The notes under the pieces are model-generated. The model ran no database searches. It was not told the DNA's origin and was given only the letters and a program-made list of their open reading frames with translations. Source: DAOTTX01 sp034437515 (GTDB lineage: Bacteria > Chloroflexota > Anaerolineae > Aggregatilineales > Phototrophicaceae). Taken from it: a DNA stretch of 64,000 nucleotides. The position numbers and the translations under genes were made by a program. Below, piece by piece: positions 37,244 to 46,710 of this stretch; the stretch's first letter is position 1; every line of letters starts with the position of its first letter. The stretch is taken from positions 10,192 through 74,191 of the forward strand of contig DAOTTX010000174.1 in the NCBI GenBank assembly GCA_034437515.1, in the 5' to 3' direction.

Positions 37244-38980
37244 TTAATCAGCGAACCAACGATAGTCAATATCAGGAAAGACTTTATCAAGTTCATAGAG
37301 TTGCTCGGCATAAGCCGCGTTTGGTTGGTCGTTTTCCAGCCCTTGTGCCAGTTGGTCAAAGCGTTCGATATGCTGGTTGAAACGTTGAATGGCATATTCG
37401 CGTGCTTGCCCGGTCGTGATGAGGAAGGGCCAATCCGAACTTTGCAGCAGCAGCAGTTCGCGTGCTGTCTGGTTGAGTACTTTCTGCTCGTCACCGCTGG
37501 CATCAGGGAATTTTGCCACGAGTGCCTCCATGCGTCGTTCTGCTTCGTGGATGGGTTCCCACATCCATTCGACCTCCCCGTTATGCCAGGAGAAGTGCGT
37601 CCCACCCACACCCCAGGAACTTTCGGGGATGTTGAGCGTTTGCTCCGGCGGTCGTGTCTCGACGTATTCGTTCGCGGTAACCATGTCGATTTCGGGATTT
37701 TCCGCGAGGTGACGGATCACCTTGCCCAGCCAGCCGACGCCCTCAAACCACCAGTGACCGAACAATTCGGTATCGTAGTTTGAGGCGATGATGCCGTATT
37801 CGCCGGTATCGTTGTAGTGTTCGCGCAGCAAATCGCCGACGAGATGCGCGAAGTGTTCGGCGTGTTGATCGACCTTGAACGACGCCCATTCCGGGTGGTA
37901 ATAGTCTTTATGGGCAAGGTCGGTCTTTGCGCCCGTCACGCGCCAGTATTGTAAACCGCTGGTACCGGCTTTTTTGTGGAACTCGCGGTAATCGAAGTCG
38001 CCAGGGTAGCCCCAGTCCGCGCTCCAGACCTGCTGCCCGGTGCGGTTGTTGCGCCCGATGATGGCGACATCGACATGAGCGTTGCCCTCACCGCCTTTGA
38101 CGGTATCCGCAACGTGATAGGCCTGGTAGGTCGTCAGATTGCGCTTAGGCGGGATGGGGGTGGCTGCTGCGGGGATGACGTAGCGCCGTTTGATGTCGCC
38201 GTAGGGGCCGATCACATCACCGGCTGCCACACCGACCGGCTGCCCCCCGGTGACGGCGTGGGTTTCTGTGAAAAAGACTTTGAAGTTTTGTTCGCTCAAA
38301 AGTTTTTCGAGGCCGGGGCGTGTGGTGCCATCGTCCTCGATGTAGGCCGGGCGATAGGCACATTCTGGCAACCAGACAGTCGTCGGCGTGGTGCCGAAAT
38401 GCCGTTGATGGGCGGCGATGCCCGTTTTAAGCTGCCCGCGAATCGAACTATCCCGACCGAGCAGCGGCAGATACCCATGTGTCGCCGCACTGGTGATGAT
38501 TTCGATGTAACCATCGTCTTGAAGTCGGCGGAACGCGCCGATGATGTCCCGGTCGAAGCGGTCATGGAAAGTCTGTTTGATGTCCTCGTACCATCCCTTA
38601 TACCATCCGGCAAGATAATATAAATGGTTGTCTCTTTCGACATCATACATTTCCGCGTCGGGTGTCTCTTCGGCTGACTCCTCATGACCGTAATAGACGA
38701 TGTCACGCTCGGCTGCTTTGATGCGTGCGTCCAGATATTGGTCAAAATGTTCAAGCACCAGAGGGTCGGCAAGTTGCTCGGCAAGCACCGGGGTGATGCC
38801 AAGCGTCAGTTTGTACTCAATGCCTTCGTCTTTGAGGTCATAAAGTGTCTTTAAAAGTGGAATGTAAGTTTCACTAGCGGCTTCGTGGATCCACTCTTCA
38901 CCATGAGGCCATCTGCCAGCAAGACGGGCGTAGGGTAAATGGCTGTGCAACACAAAGGTAAATGCTCCTAACGCACCCAC
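37244..38980 (-). CDS. GH57 family 1,4-alpha-glucan branching enzyme
   Basis: A 578-aa enzyme of glycoside hydrolase family 57 with a DUF1957-type C-terminal region. The N-terminal FVLHSHLPYARLAGRWPHGEEW is typical. The nucleophile Glu lies in VWLPECAYRP and the acid/base Asp in SNYDTELFGHWWFEG. These are the branching-enzyme signatures, distinguishing it from GH57 amylases. It would create alpha-1,6 branches on GlgA products, taking the place of GH13 GlgB. The start is GTG at 38980, with AGGAG eight bases upstream; the longer frame to 39055 has no site. Confidence 0.93.
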   Translation of the reverse strand: MGALGAFTFVLHSHLPYARLAGRWPHGEEWIHEAASETYIPLLKTLYDLKDEGIEYKLTLGITPVLAEQLADPLVLEHFDQYLDARIKAAERDIVYYGHEESAEETPDAEMYDVERDNHLYYLAGWYKGWYEDIKQTFHDRFDRDIIGAFRRLQDDGYIEIITSAATHGYLPLLGRDSSIRGQLKTGIAAHQRHFGTTPTTVWLPECAYRPAYIEDDGTTRPGLEKLLSEQNFKVFFTETHAVTGGQPVGVAAGDVIGPYGDIKRRYVIPAAATPIPPKRNLTTYQAYHVADTVKGGEGNAHVDVAIIGRNNRTGQQVWSADWGYPGDFDYREFHKKAGTSGLQYWRVTGAKTDLAHKDYYHPEWASFKVDQHAEHFAHLVGDLLREHYNDTGEYGIIASNYDTELFGHWWFEGVGWLGKVIRHLAENPEIDMVTANEYVETRPPEQTLNIPESSWGVGGTHFSWHNGEVEWMWEPIHEAERRMEALVAKFPDASGDEQKVLNQTARELLLLQSSDWPFLITTGQAREYAIQRFNQHIERFDQLAQGLENDQPNAAYAEQLYELDKVFPDIDYRWFAD

Positions 38981-39058
38981 AAGACTTACTCCTGAAGAAA
39001 ATGAATAGTTCTTTTTACAGGTTTTATTGTAGCGAGTGCGTATGGCACGTTGCAAGTT

Positions 39059-40336
39059 TTACATCGGGATTAACGGCAAGACCACCTTGAAAAGACTGCC
39101 CTCACCCAACTGGCTCTCCGTGCTCACATAGCCGCCGTGCGCTTCCACGATGATGCGTGCGATGAACAATCCCTGGCCGAGTCCGCGTGGGTCAACCAGC
39201 CGCCCGCTGGGGTCACGCGGGTCACCTCGGTAAAATCGCTCGTAGATGTGTGGCATATCCCGGTCGGAGATGCCGACACCGGTGTCCTCAACGGCGATGA
39301 TGACCTGGTCGGGGTTGTCGTTGGCTGTGGTGGCGCTGAAGGTGACTTTCCCACCTGCCAGGTTATAATTGATGGCATTCTGGAGCAGATGCCCCAGCGC
39401 CCAGCGTAAGTGCTTCTCGTCACCGCGAACTTTGAGTGTGCCGGGGTCACGCAGCATCACGGTCAGTTCGAGGCTTTTCTTGATAACCGCCGGTTCGAGA
39501 CCGTTCGCCACACTGACTAGCAGGGCTTCCAGCATGATCTCATCCTGCCGGATGTCAAAGGTGCCCGCGCTCATCTCGGAGACGTCGAGCAACTCCACCA
39601 CCATGCGGTCGAGGATGTCCACGTTACGGCTGAGGGTTTGCAGCAACCTGGGGTTGGGTGGCTGGTCATCCGGGCTGCCCATCAACACCTCGCTCATCCC
39701 CTTGATGACCGTCATCGGGGTTTTGAGTTCGTGTGAGATCGCCGTGACGAATTGATCTTTCAGTCGATCCGCCAGCGCGTCACGGGTGGCGTCTCGCAGC
39801 ACGATCATTGTGCCCAGGCGTTCGCCCTTATCATTGGCGACGGCGGCAAGCTGTGCCCCCAACACGCGGTTGTTGACCTGAACGCGGGTTGGTTCGCCCA
39901 GGGGTTCCAACTCGCTTTGCAGGTCGGTCATCTGGCTGTAATTTTCAAACAGGACGCCGAGTTCGCTTTCCCAGAAATTTTTCTGGTTGCCCAGCATGTC
40001 CCGCGCTGCCCGGTTGCTGTAGGCGATACGCCCTTCGTTGTCTTGCATGATGATACCCTCATCAATACGGGCGAGGATGCCGTGCATCCGTTCGATCTCG
40101 CGGGTACGCTTCTCCAACCCTTTACGCAGATACTTATTCGTCTCATGGATCTGTTTGGCTGTTGCGATCCTTTCCTTCAATTCGACTTTCCGCTGCTCCC
40201 GCTTGTTGGCTTTCGCACGGCGGTTTAAGCTCTTATAGATGCGGCCGAACAACTTTTCAGTCGCAGCGCCCAGCAAATTCACGCGACCGAGAATACTCCC
40301 GATTTCCTGTGTGCTGTTGGAGGGCGTTTGAGACAT
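39059..40336 (-). CDS. Sensor histidine kinase, cytoplasmic, PAS-containing
   Basis: A 425-aa protein without membrane segments. A basic coiled-coil-like N-terminus (about 40-90) leads to a PAS domain (about 90-200; ILARIDEGIIMQDNEGRIAYSN). Then come the H-box AISHELKTPM with intact phosphoacceptor His and a HATPase with N-box (LLQNAINYN), G1 (EDTGVGIS), F-box-like FYRGD and G2 (GLGQGLFIA). It is six bases from the receiver protein at 40343-40753 on the same strand, so the two likely form a signalling pair. The signal is unknown and must be cytoplasmic. Confidence 0.92.
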   Translation of the reverse strand: MSQTPSNSTQEIGSILGRVNLLGAATEKLFGRIYKSLNRRAKANKREQRKVELKERIATAKQIHETNKYLRKGLEKRTREIERMHGILARIDEGIIMQDNEGRIAYSNRAARDMLGNQKNFWESELGVLFENYSQMTDLQSELEPLGEPTRVQVNNRVLGAQLAAVANDKGERLGTMIVLRDATRDALADRLKDQFVTAISHELKTPMTVIKGMSEVLMGSPDDQPPNPRLLQTLSRNVDILDRMVVELLDVSEMSAGTFDIRQDEIMLEALLVSVANGLEPAVIKKSLELTVMLRDPGTLKVRGDEKHLRWALGHLLQNAINYNLAGGKVTFSATTANDNPDQVIIAVEDTGVGISDRDMPHIYERFYRGDPRDPSGRLVDPRGLGQGLFIARIIVEAHGGYVSTESQLGEGSLFKVVLPLIPM

Positions 40337-40342
40337 GCGGAT

Positions 40343-40753
40343 TTATCCGTTCTGCTTTTTCTTGGCGATTATATCATCCAGCACGACCTTCAACCGGTCG
40401 AAATCCGGCAGCGGTTTGTTGATGACGGCATCGACACCGAACTTATCCCGCATGTTGTTAATCTCTTCGTCACTGAGCACGAATGCGGTCATCAAGACAA
40501 CCGGAATATCACTGATTGCGCCCACCTCCCGGATTTTCTTTGAGAGTTCGTTGCCACGCTTGCCGGGCATACGAATGTCCATCAAGGCAAATTCGGGTAT
40601 TTCTCCGCTTACCTTGCCGTTAGCGAGGTCATCCAACCAATCCCACGCCTTTTGCCCGTTATCAAAGGTTATCGCATTGTGGCCCCATACCTGTGCCATC
40701 ATTGCAACCAGGTTGCGAATGTCCGCCTCATCTTCGACGATTAGCCAGTTCAA
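40343..40753 (-). CDS. Single-domain response regulator, paralogue A
   Basis: A 136-aa receiver without an output domain. The acidic residues are in WLIVEDEAD, the phosphoacceptor Asp is in ALMDIRMPG, Thr is in VLMTAFV and Lys is in INKPLPDF, so the site is intact. It is a clear paralogue of the divergently encoded protein at 40972-41394, sharing the W.G......F.(D/N)G.(K/E)A..W(L/I)DD pattern and the KPLP(D/K)F ending. It lies just upstream of the histidine kinase gene, likely in an operon with it. Confidence 0.9.
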   Translation of the reverse strand: MNWLIVEDEADIRNLVAMMAQVWGHNAITFDNGQKAWDWLDDLANGKVSGEIPEFALMDIRMPGKRGNELSKKIREVGAISDIPVVLMTAFVLSDEEINNMRDKFGVDAVINKPLPDFDRLKVVLDDIIAKKKQNG

Positions 40754-40971
40754 AATAGTTTCTCCAACCTTAATTTTGTGTCATAAGTCTATTATACCTG
40801 AATCAGGAATGATGCCACATAAGGCTTTAGGACAATCGGCTTAATTCATTTTGGCCTCATCCTGTTGTAAAGTGAAAAGAGTCAAGTTTGTGTTGGATTT
40901 GAAAAAAACGGTGCGGTGGTGAATAATTGTCACGAACCGTTATAGGAATGTAAAGAAAGGTGACGAACGCT

Positions 40972-41394
40972 TTGTCTACTTGGATGGTTGTCGAAGATGA
41001 ACCGGACATCTATGAGGTCTTACTGGCGATGTTCGGAATCTGGGGGATTGAAGGCGTCGCCTTTGTCGATGGTGAAGAAGCCGTCTCCTGGATTGATGAT
41101 GTTGATAACGCCCGTTTTCAGGGTGAATTGCCGGAACTGGCTTTGCTTGATATTCGTCTACCCGGTGAGGTCAATGGGCCGGTCGTCGGCGAACGCTTGC
41201 GTGCGAGTAAAAACCTGGGGGATGTCGCTATTGTGCTGACTACCGCTTATAAGCTCACGCCGGATGAGGAAAAGTCGGTCATCAAAAGCGCCGGTGCGGA
41301 TCTTCTGATCTACAAGCCGCTGCCGAAGTTCAGTGAATTGCAGGGCATCCTGGAAGATACAATCGCCAAACGCCGCGCCAAGAAAAAGAGCTAG
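40972..41394 (+). CDS. Single-domain response regulator, paralogue B
   Basis: A 140-aa receiver with acidic residues in VVEDEPD, phosphoacceptor Asp in ALLDIRLPG, Thr in VLTTAY, Lys in IYKPLPKF and a basic tail (AKRRAKKKS). The start is TTG at 40972 by comparison with its paralogue and an AAAGG site; a GTG at 40960 overlaps that site. It is divergent from its paralogue. Only 5 bases separate it from the NERD-like gene, so it heads the addB/addA run. A receiver in such an operon is unusual. Confidence 0.87.
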   Translation: MSTWMVVEDEPDIYEVLLAMFGIWGIEGVAFVDGEEAVSWIDDVDNARFQGELPELALLDIRLPGEVNGPVVGERLRASKNLGDVAIVLTTAYKLTPDEEKSVIKSAGADLLIYKPLPKFSELQGILEDTIAKRRAKKKS

Positions 41395-41399
41395 ACGTT

Positions 41400-42143
41400 A
41401 TGCGCAGCATTAAACCAACCCGGGCCTGGCAGCGGCAGGTGCAATATTTTTTTCTGGGGGCCTTGCCGTTGGTCGCGCTGGGTACATTTTTCGTGTTCCT
41501 GGGGATTGCCCTCTATGGGTTGCCGTTCGTCACCGATGCCGACGGATCGACCACGATCTACGAGTTTGCGCGGGTGGCGCTGCTGGTGATCGGTGCGGTG
41601 GCGATCATCGTCGGGGTGATGTTGGGGTTGCGTGGGGCTACCCGCCGCCAAGACAACGCGCTGGCGCTGCTCACCGCTGATGCGCTTGCCGCCCACCTGG
41701 ATGATAGCTACACCCTGGTCCGCAATATCAATCGTTTTGGTGGGGGATATATTGACGGGGTGTTGGTCGGCAGGCCGGGTGTGTTGGTGCTGCGCTTGCT
41801 TGATTGGGAGGGCAACTTCCTCAACGAAGGCGGCAACTGGGTCAGATCAAAGAACGGACACTGGTTGCCGACGCGCATCAACCCGACGAAACAACTCGAA
41901 GCTGACATCGAAACCGTGCGTAACGATCTGCTCAAAGAAGGGATTGAAAATATGCCGATTTATGGTGCGGTCGTCCTTATCAGAGATGACCCATACGCCC
42001 GTTTGACGCTCAAGAATCCCAAAATACTTGCAGCGCACCTGTCGTCACTCTACGCACGTTTGCAAAAGACCTATCTGGCGGCAGATCGCATCGACTCCAA
42101 TACCGTGCGCCAGGTCGTGCGCGTCTTGCTGGAAGAAAGCTGA
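41400..42143 (+). CDS. Membrane protein with a degenerate NERD-like domain
   Basis: A 247-aa protein with two membrane helices (about residues 16-40 and 57-78). They are followed by a cytoplasmic domain resembling NERD (nuclease-related domain): GGYIDGVLVGRPGVLVLRLLDWEGNF then GGNWVRS. In active NERD domains the second strand carries an E-x-K; here the position reads R132-L-L, so the metal-binding residues appear lost, although Asp119 remains. The gene overlaps addB by one base (TGATG). A membrane tether for the nuclease complex or a sensor is conceivable but unproven. NERD assignment is by pattern. Confidence 0.66.
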   Translation: MRSIKPTRAWQRQVQYFFLGALPLVALGTFFVFLGIALYGLPFVTDADGSTTIYEFARVALLVIGAVAIIVGVMLGLRGATRRQDNALALLTADALAAHLDDSYTLVRNINRFGGGYIDGVLVGRPGVLVLRLLDWEGNFLNEGGNWVRSKNGHWLPTRINPTKQLEADIETVRNDLLKEGIENMPIYGAVVLIRDDPYARLTLKNPKILAAHLSSLYARLQKTYLAADRIDSNTVRQVVRVLLEES

Positions 42144-45100
42144 TGACGGCCCGTTTGTTACGCGCCCCGGTCAGCACCGGTAAGACAGAGGCAATCCTGA
42201 CCCGCTTAACCCAAACCTTGCAGGCTGATCCGTTTGCGCGGGTGTGGGTGCTGTTGGCGACTCGCCGGCAGGAAGATGCCTTCCGCCAGCGGTTGATCGA
42301 CTGGGACACCGGCAAGAACGTCTTTTTCAACGTCGAGTTCTTCAACTTCTACGAACTTTACCGCCGTCTGCTGGATATGGCGGGCAATCCACAGCGTGAA
42401 CTCTCCGACTCGGCACGGTTCGCGCTGTTGCGCCGCGTCATCATGGAGAACCTCGACACACTTGAATTGTTCCGACCGATTGCCACCACCCCCGGCTTTA
42501 TCCGCATCGTCGCAGATTTCATCTACGAACTCAAACAGAATCGCGTCTATCCAGAGACATTTCAGCAAGAAGCCGAGAAGCGCGGCACGAAAGACCGTGA
42601 TCTGGCGCGGATCTACACCGCGTATCAGGCGCGGTTGCAAGAGCATGACCTCGTAGACCGTGAGGGGCAGGGGTGGCTGGCGGTCGATACGGAGATGGCA
42701 TCGGTGGGCACGCTCTCACTGCTAATCGTCGATGGCTTCGACCAGTTTACGCCCGTGCAGGCTGACCTGCTCCAAGCATTAGCGGAACGTGCGGATGAGA
42801 CGTTGATTACGCTGACGCATGTGCCGGGGCGTGAGGCGACCGTCGGGCGACGGTTCAAGCAGGCGCTAACGCGGTTGCAGGCGAGCTTTGATAAGACCGG
42901 GCAAATGCTGCACGTCGAAGATTTGCCCGCCGTTACCAGCAAACAATCGGACGATCTCGGTCATCTGAGTGCAAATATCTTTGCTGCCGCGCCTGATCTG
43001 CGTCGGTCGGGCGGGGCGCTGCGGATGGTCGAGGCACCCGACCCGGCGACGGAAGCGGCGGTTGTGCTGCGTCGGGTGCGAGAATTGTTGCTCGATGGTG
43101 AGTCGCCTGATGACATCATGATCGTGCTGCGCGATTGGGAACGCTACCGCGTCCACTTCACCGCGCTGCGTGATAAATATGAGCTACCGCTGGCGCTGCA
43201 TTACGGTGAGCCATTGCTGGAAAATCCGGCGGTGGTCGCGTTGATGGATTTGCTGGCGCTGCACGAGAACGAATTCCAGCGGCGTGATGTGCTGGATGTG
43301 CTGCGGTCGCCGTATTTTGCATTTCCCATGTTTGCCGCCGCCGATGTCGATTTGCTCGAACGCATCAGCCAGCGGGAAAATGTCGTGCGCGGACGGTCAC
43401 AATGGTTGGAAGCCTTGCAAGCGGTGTCTATACATCGCCCTGACGACGAGAACGACGAAAGAGATGCCGCGACACTCGATCGTTTGAGGCAAGCATTAAG
43501 TGCCTTTTTCGCCCTGGTGACCCCACCCGTGGCGGCTGGCATCGAAGGGTATATTCGCTGGTTGGATGCGCTGATCGGCGAAGACCCACAGGACGACCCC
43601 GATGATGACGACGACGACGAAGCCACCGTCCCAGCTGAAGATGCCGCGACGCTGGCGATGATCGCCGGAGTACGCGCGTCTGGCACACCGGAGGCGGTCA
43701 TCGCGCGTGATTTGATGGCGGTGCAGGCGCTAAAGGGAGCGCTGCGTGGTTTGCTGACCGCGCAGACGTTGATCGAATCGCTTGCCGAACCGAACACGGG
43801 CGCGGTCAGTGACTGGACGCAGTTCGCCTTAGATTTGCAGGTCGCGCTCAAGAACACGGTGCTGAATCCACGCCCGAACCGGCACGGGCGCATCCTCGTG
43901 ACCAGCGCCACCGACGCCCGCGGTCTGCCACACAAACATCTGCTGATCCTGGGGTTGAGCGAAGGACTGTTCCCCGCGCAAATCGCCGAAGACCCGTTAT
44001 TCCTCGATTCCGAACGGGGTGAACTCGCCGCTGCCGGGGTGCCGTTGGCGACACGCTACGAACGCACCGCCGATGATGGTCTGTTCTACGAACTAATCTG
44101 CTTGCCCAGGGAGACGTTGCTGCTTACCCGCCCGACCCTGCAAGAGGGCAAACCCTGGGCAGCAAGTCCGTTGTGGCGCGGCGTGGCGGGTGTGTTTAGC
44201 GATGCGTCGGCGATGATCAAACGGGAGCGTGTGCCGATTGGCGCGGTGGTGACACTGGCGCAAGCCGTCACGGTCGATGAGGTCGCGCTGGCGCTTACGG
44301 ATCAACTGAATCGGCAGACGATCACCTCGGAGACACGTGGCGCGTTCGGCTGGATGCAAGCCGCGCATCGCCCGTATTGGGCGCACATTGAGCGCGGTCG
44401 GTCGGTCGAACTCGGTCGGTTGCGAGAAACACCCGGCGACCACTACAGCGGTGTGCTGGCATCGCCTGATCTGATTGCCATCGTCGGGGAGCGGTTGAGC
44501 GAGAAACGCCTGTGGAGCGCGAGCCAGCTCAACGACTACGGCATTTGTCCGTTTCGCTTTTTCGCCAAGCGCCTGCTCAAGCTGGAAGCGGTCGAGGAAC
44601 CGGAATCCGGTTTAGATGCCGCACAGCGCGGTTCGCTAAACCATGCCATTCTTGAGCAGACTTACCGCGCATTGTACGCCGAAGGGCTGGCGATCCACCC
44701 CGAAAACCACGACCGGGCGCTGCAACTGCTCGACCGTGAGGCGCAAGACGTTTTCGCGGATGCACCGCAAAAGTTCGGCTTTCGCGCCGATGCACTGTGG
44801 GCGCAAGAGAAAAGCGTGATCTTGCGCAAGCTGCGCCAACTGATCAACACAGATTTTTCCGATGATGAGAAGCGCAACCCGATCTTAAAGCACTTCGGCA
44901 CCGGTGAGCGTCAGCCGTATCTATTAGAAGGTGTGTTCGGCTACAGTGATGACGATGAGCGTATCGAGGCGGCGATTGATCTCGGTGAAGATGGGCGCGT
45001 GCGTGTGGGCGGGTATATTGACCGCATCGACCGTGTCGATGACTCGTTGATCGTGATGGATTACAAGTCCGGCAGTACGAAAATCCCGCTGGATGAGATG

Positions 45101-45442
45101 GAGATCGGGCGTAACTTCCAGATGCTGGTGTATCTGGAAGGGGCGAAGGCCATCATCGAGCGGCAATCGCCGGGGCTGGACGTGCGCGGTGGCTTTTTCT
45201 GGCATCTGACCAATCAGGAAGCCAGCGGCGCGGTTGACCTGCACGACGAAGAACACACGGCGATGGTCGAGCAGGCCAGAGCGCATATCGCCGCGCATCT
45301 GGCAGCGGGGCGGCGGGGTGATTTCGCCAACCGGCCCAGCAAAAAAGAGAACGGAAAGTGTGTGCGTTACTGTGAGTTCCACCAGCTATGCCGGATGCAC
45401 AGCACGACTCACGAAAATAATGATGAGGAGCAAATAGAATGA
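42143..45442 (+). CDS. addB: AddB-type helicase-like nuclease subunit with iron-sulfur cluster
   Basis: A 1,099-aa protein resembling AddB/RexB of the AddAB double-strand-break repair complex. A P-loop-like APVSTGKT lies near residue 11, followed by a helicase-like fold. The C-terminal PD-(D/E)XK nuclease has GSLNHAILE, then YIDRIDRVDDSLIVMDYKSGS with Asp and DYK. The iron-sulfur ligands are Cys802, Cys1073, Cys1077 and Cys1083 (C...CxxxCxxxxxC), the AddB pattern. The complex resects DNA ends for RecA loading and also degrades foreign DNA. The gene overlaps its neighbours on both sides, indicating a coupled operon with the unknown protein and addA. Confidence 0.88.
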   Translation: MTARLLRAPVSTGKTEAILTRLTQTLQADPFARVWVLLATRRQEDAFRQRLIDWDTGKNVFFNVEFFNFYELYRRLLDMAGNPQRELSDSARFALLRRVIMENLDTLELFRPIATTPGFIRIVADFIYELKQNRVYPETFQQEAEKRGTKDRDLARIYTAYQARLQEHDLVDREGQGWLAVDTEMASVGTLSLLIVDGFDQFTPVQADLLQALAERADETLITLTHVPGREATVGRRFKQALTRLQASFDKTGQMLHVEDLPAVTSKQSDDLGHLSANIFAAAPDLRRSGGALRMVEAPDPATEAAVVLRRVRELLLDGESPDDIMIVLRDWERYRVHFTALRDKYELPLALHYGEPLLENPAVVALMDLLALHENEFQRRDVLDVLRSPYFAFPMFAAADVDLLERISQRENVVRGRSQWLEALQAVSIHRPDDENDERDAATLDRLRQALSAFFALVTPPVAAGIEGYIRWLDALIGEDPQDDPDDDDDDEATVPAEDAATLAMIAGVRASGTPEAVIARDLMAVQALKGALRGLLTAQTLIESLAEPNTGAVSDWTQFALDLQVALKNTVLNPRPNRHGRILVTSATDARGLPHKHLLILGLSEGLFPAQIAEDPLFLDSERGELAAAGVPLATRYERTADDGLFYELICLPRETLLLTRPTLQEGKPWAASPLWRGVAGVFSDASAMIKRERVPIGAVVTLAQAVTVDEVALALTDQLNRQTITSETRGAFGWMQAAHRPYWAHIERGRSVELGRLRETPGDHYSGVLASPDLIAIVGERLSEKRLWSASQLNDYGICPFRFFAKRLLKLEAVEEPESGLDAAQRGSLNHAILEQTYRALYAEGLAIHPENHDRALQLLDREAQDVFADAPQKFGFRADALWAQEKSVILRKLRQLINTDFSDDEKRNPILKHFGTGERQPYLLEGVFGYSDDDERIEAAIDLGEDGRVRVGGYIDRIDRVDDSLIVMDYKSGSTKIPLDEMEIGRNFQMLVYLEGAKAIIERQSPGLDVRGGFFWHLTNQEASGAVDLHDEEHTAMVEQARAHIAAHLAAGRRGDFANRPSKKENGKCVRYCEFHQLCRMHSTTHENNDEEQIE

Positions 45443-46710
45443 TAGGCAGTGAAGTTGATCTAGCACCGGAATTCCAGAAGGCCAAAGAAGAACTGAAGCA
45501 AAATTACACCGACGCCGGTCTGCTGTTGGTTGATGAAAACGAGCGTGATTTCATCCTGCAATATCAGGACACGGCCTTCCGTGTGACCGAAAAAGACATC
45601 AAAGAATACGCGATCGCCGCGCCGCTGCGCCAGAAGGGGCAGGCCGACCCGGTGGAATGTTCTGTGGTCACCACTGCTTATCGTGAACAGGTCGTCCAAC
45701 CGCTTGACCCGATCCGCTGGCGCTACTTGCCGCCGCTGGAAATGGGCTTCGTCTTCGGCGACCCGGATGGCGACGAGATGTATGCCAGCGTCGGCGCGGC
45801 CTCACGCCATTTCGCCAACTTCTTCCGCTTTGACCCGACCTACCTGGATATTTGCCTGGAGCGCATGACCTACGCGCCCAAAGCGGGCCAGCCAATTGAC
45901 ATCCGGCAGGGGTTTTACCGCCCACCGACTATCCGCGTGTACCACATCGGGGAAAAAGACATCAAGTCCGCGCTTAAAAGCTCGACCGACATCTTAAACT
46001 ACTGCCTTTTTGAACTGGCCTACTTAAAACATTTGCCGGTCGGGTTAGCGCAGGAATGGCCCGCCCGCCGTCGCCTACAGGATGACGACTTTAAGTTCGC
46101 CGAAGAATTCGAGGGGGCGCAGCTCCCCATGCCGCCGGCGGATTTCAACGCGGATGTGGTGCAATTCTACCAACTCGCGGCGAGTAGTCGCATCCCGGTG
46201 CTGCAATTCTGGTCATACTATCAGGTGATCGAGCATTACTTCGTCCGTGTGAGTGACGAAGACCTGCACCGTCAACTGTCGAACCGGCTCAAAGACCCGC
46301 GCTTCAAGCCCACCTCGACCCAGCTTGACCGTCTGATTCAAGACGTGCTCGATCATATGGATACGGTCGATACGCTGCAAATGCTCACCGCCGTGCTGGA
46401 AAAGTTCGTCGATGAAACAGAGTTGATCGCGTTTATCAAAGACTACGAGGCGCATCTCGGCGAGCCGTTTTACACCAAGCGCCGCCGCATCTTTGGTGAG
46501 GACGTGCATGTCAAGCTCTCACGCGGCTCGGTGTTCGAGAACGTCGCCCGTACCATCATCGCCATCCGGCACAATCTGATGTATTCGCCGGATCGTACCT
46601 CACGCACGGCACGTAACATCAGCTTCGAGCAGTTGACCGAGATCATCCGCCCGGAGATTCCGCTGATGAAGTTCCTCGCGGAACGTGTGATTATCGGGTC
46701 GGCTTCGTGA
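45439..46710 (+). CDS. Unknown protein with HEPN-like C-terminus, between addB and addA
   Basis: A 423-aa soluble protein. I do not recognise the N-terminal two thirds (a mixed alpha/beta region with LQFWSYYQVIEHYF near the middle). The last 70 residues look like HEPN-type helices: IIAIRHNLMYSPD followed by IPLMKFLAERVI. In related proteins the motif reads IRN...H (R-x4-H); here Arg377 is kept but the His position is Tyr382, so RNase activity is doubtful. It overlaps addB (ATGA) and addA (GTGA), so all three are translated together. Function unknown; a regulator or partner of AddAB is inferred from context only. Confidence 0.7.
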   Translation: MIGSEVDLAPEFQKAKEELKQNYTDAGLLLVDENERDFILQYQDTAFRVTEKDIKEYAIAAPLRQKGQADPVECSVVTTAYREQVVQPLDPIRWRYLPPLEMGFVFGDPDGDEMYASVGAASRHFANFFRFDPTYLDICLERMTYAPKAGQPIDIRQGFYRPPTIRVYHIGEKDIKSALKSSTDILNYCLFELAYLKHLPVGLAQEWPARRRLQDDDFKFAEEFEGAQLPMPPADFNADVVQFYQLAASSRIPVLQFWSYYQVIEHYFVRVSDEDLHRQLSNRLKDPRFKPTSTQLDRLIQDVLDHMDTVDTLQMLTAVLEKFVDETELIAFIKDYEAHLGEPFYTKRRRIFGEDVHVKLSRGSVFENVARTIIAIRHNLMYSPDRTSRTARNISFEQLTEIIRPEIPLMKFLAERVIIGSAS

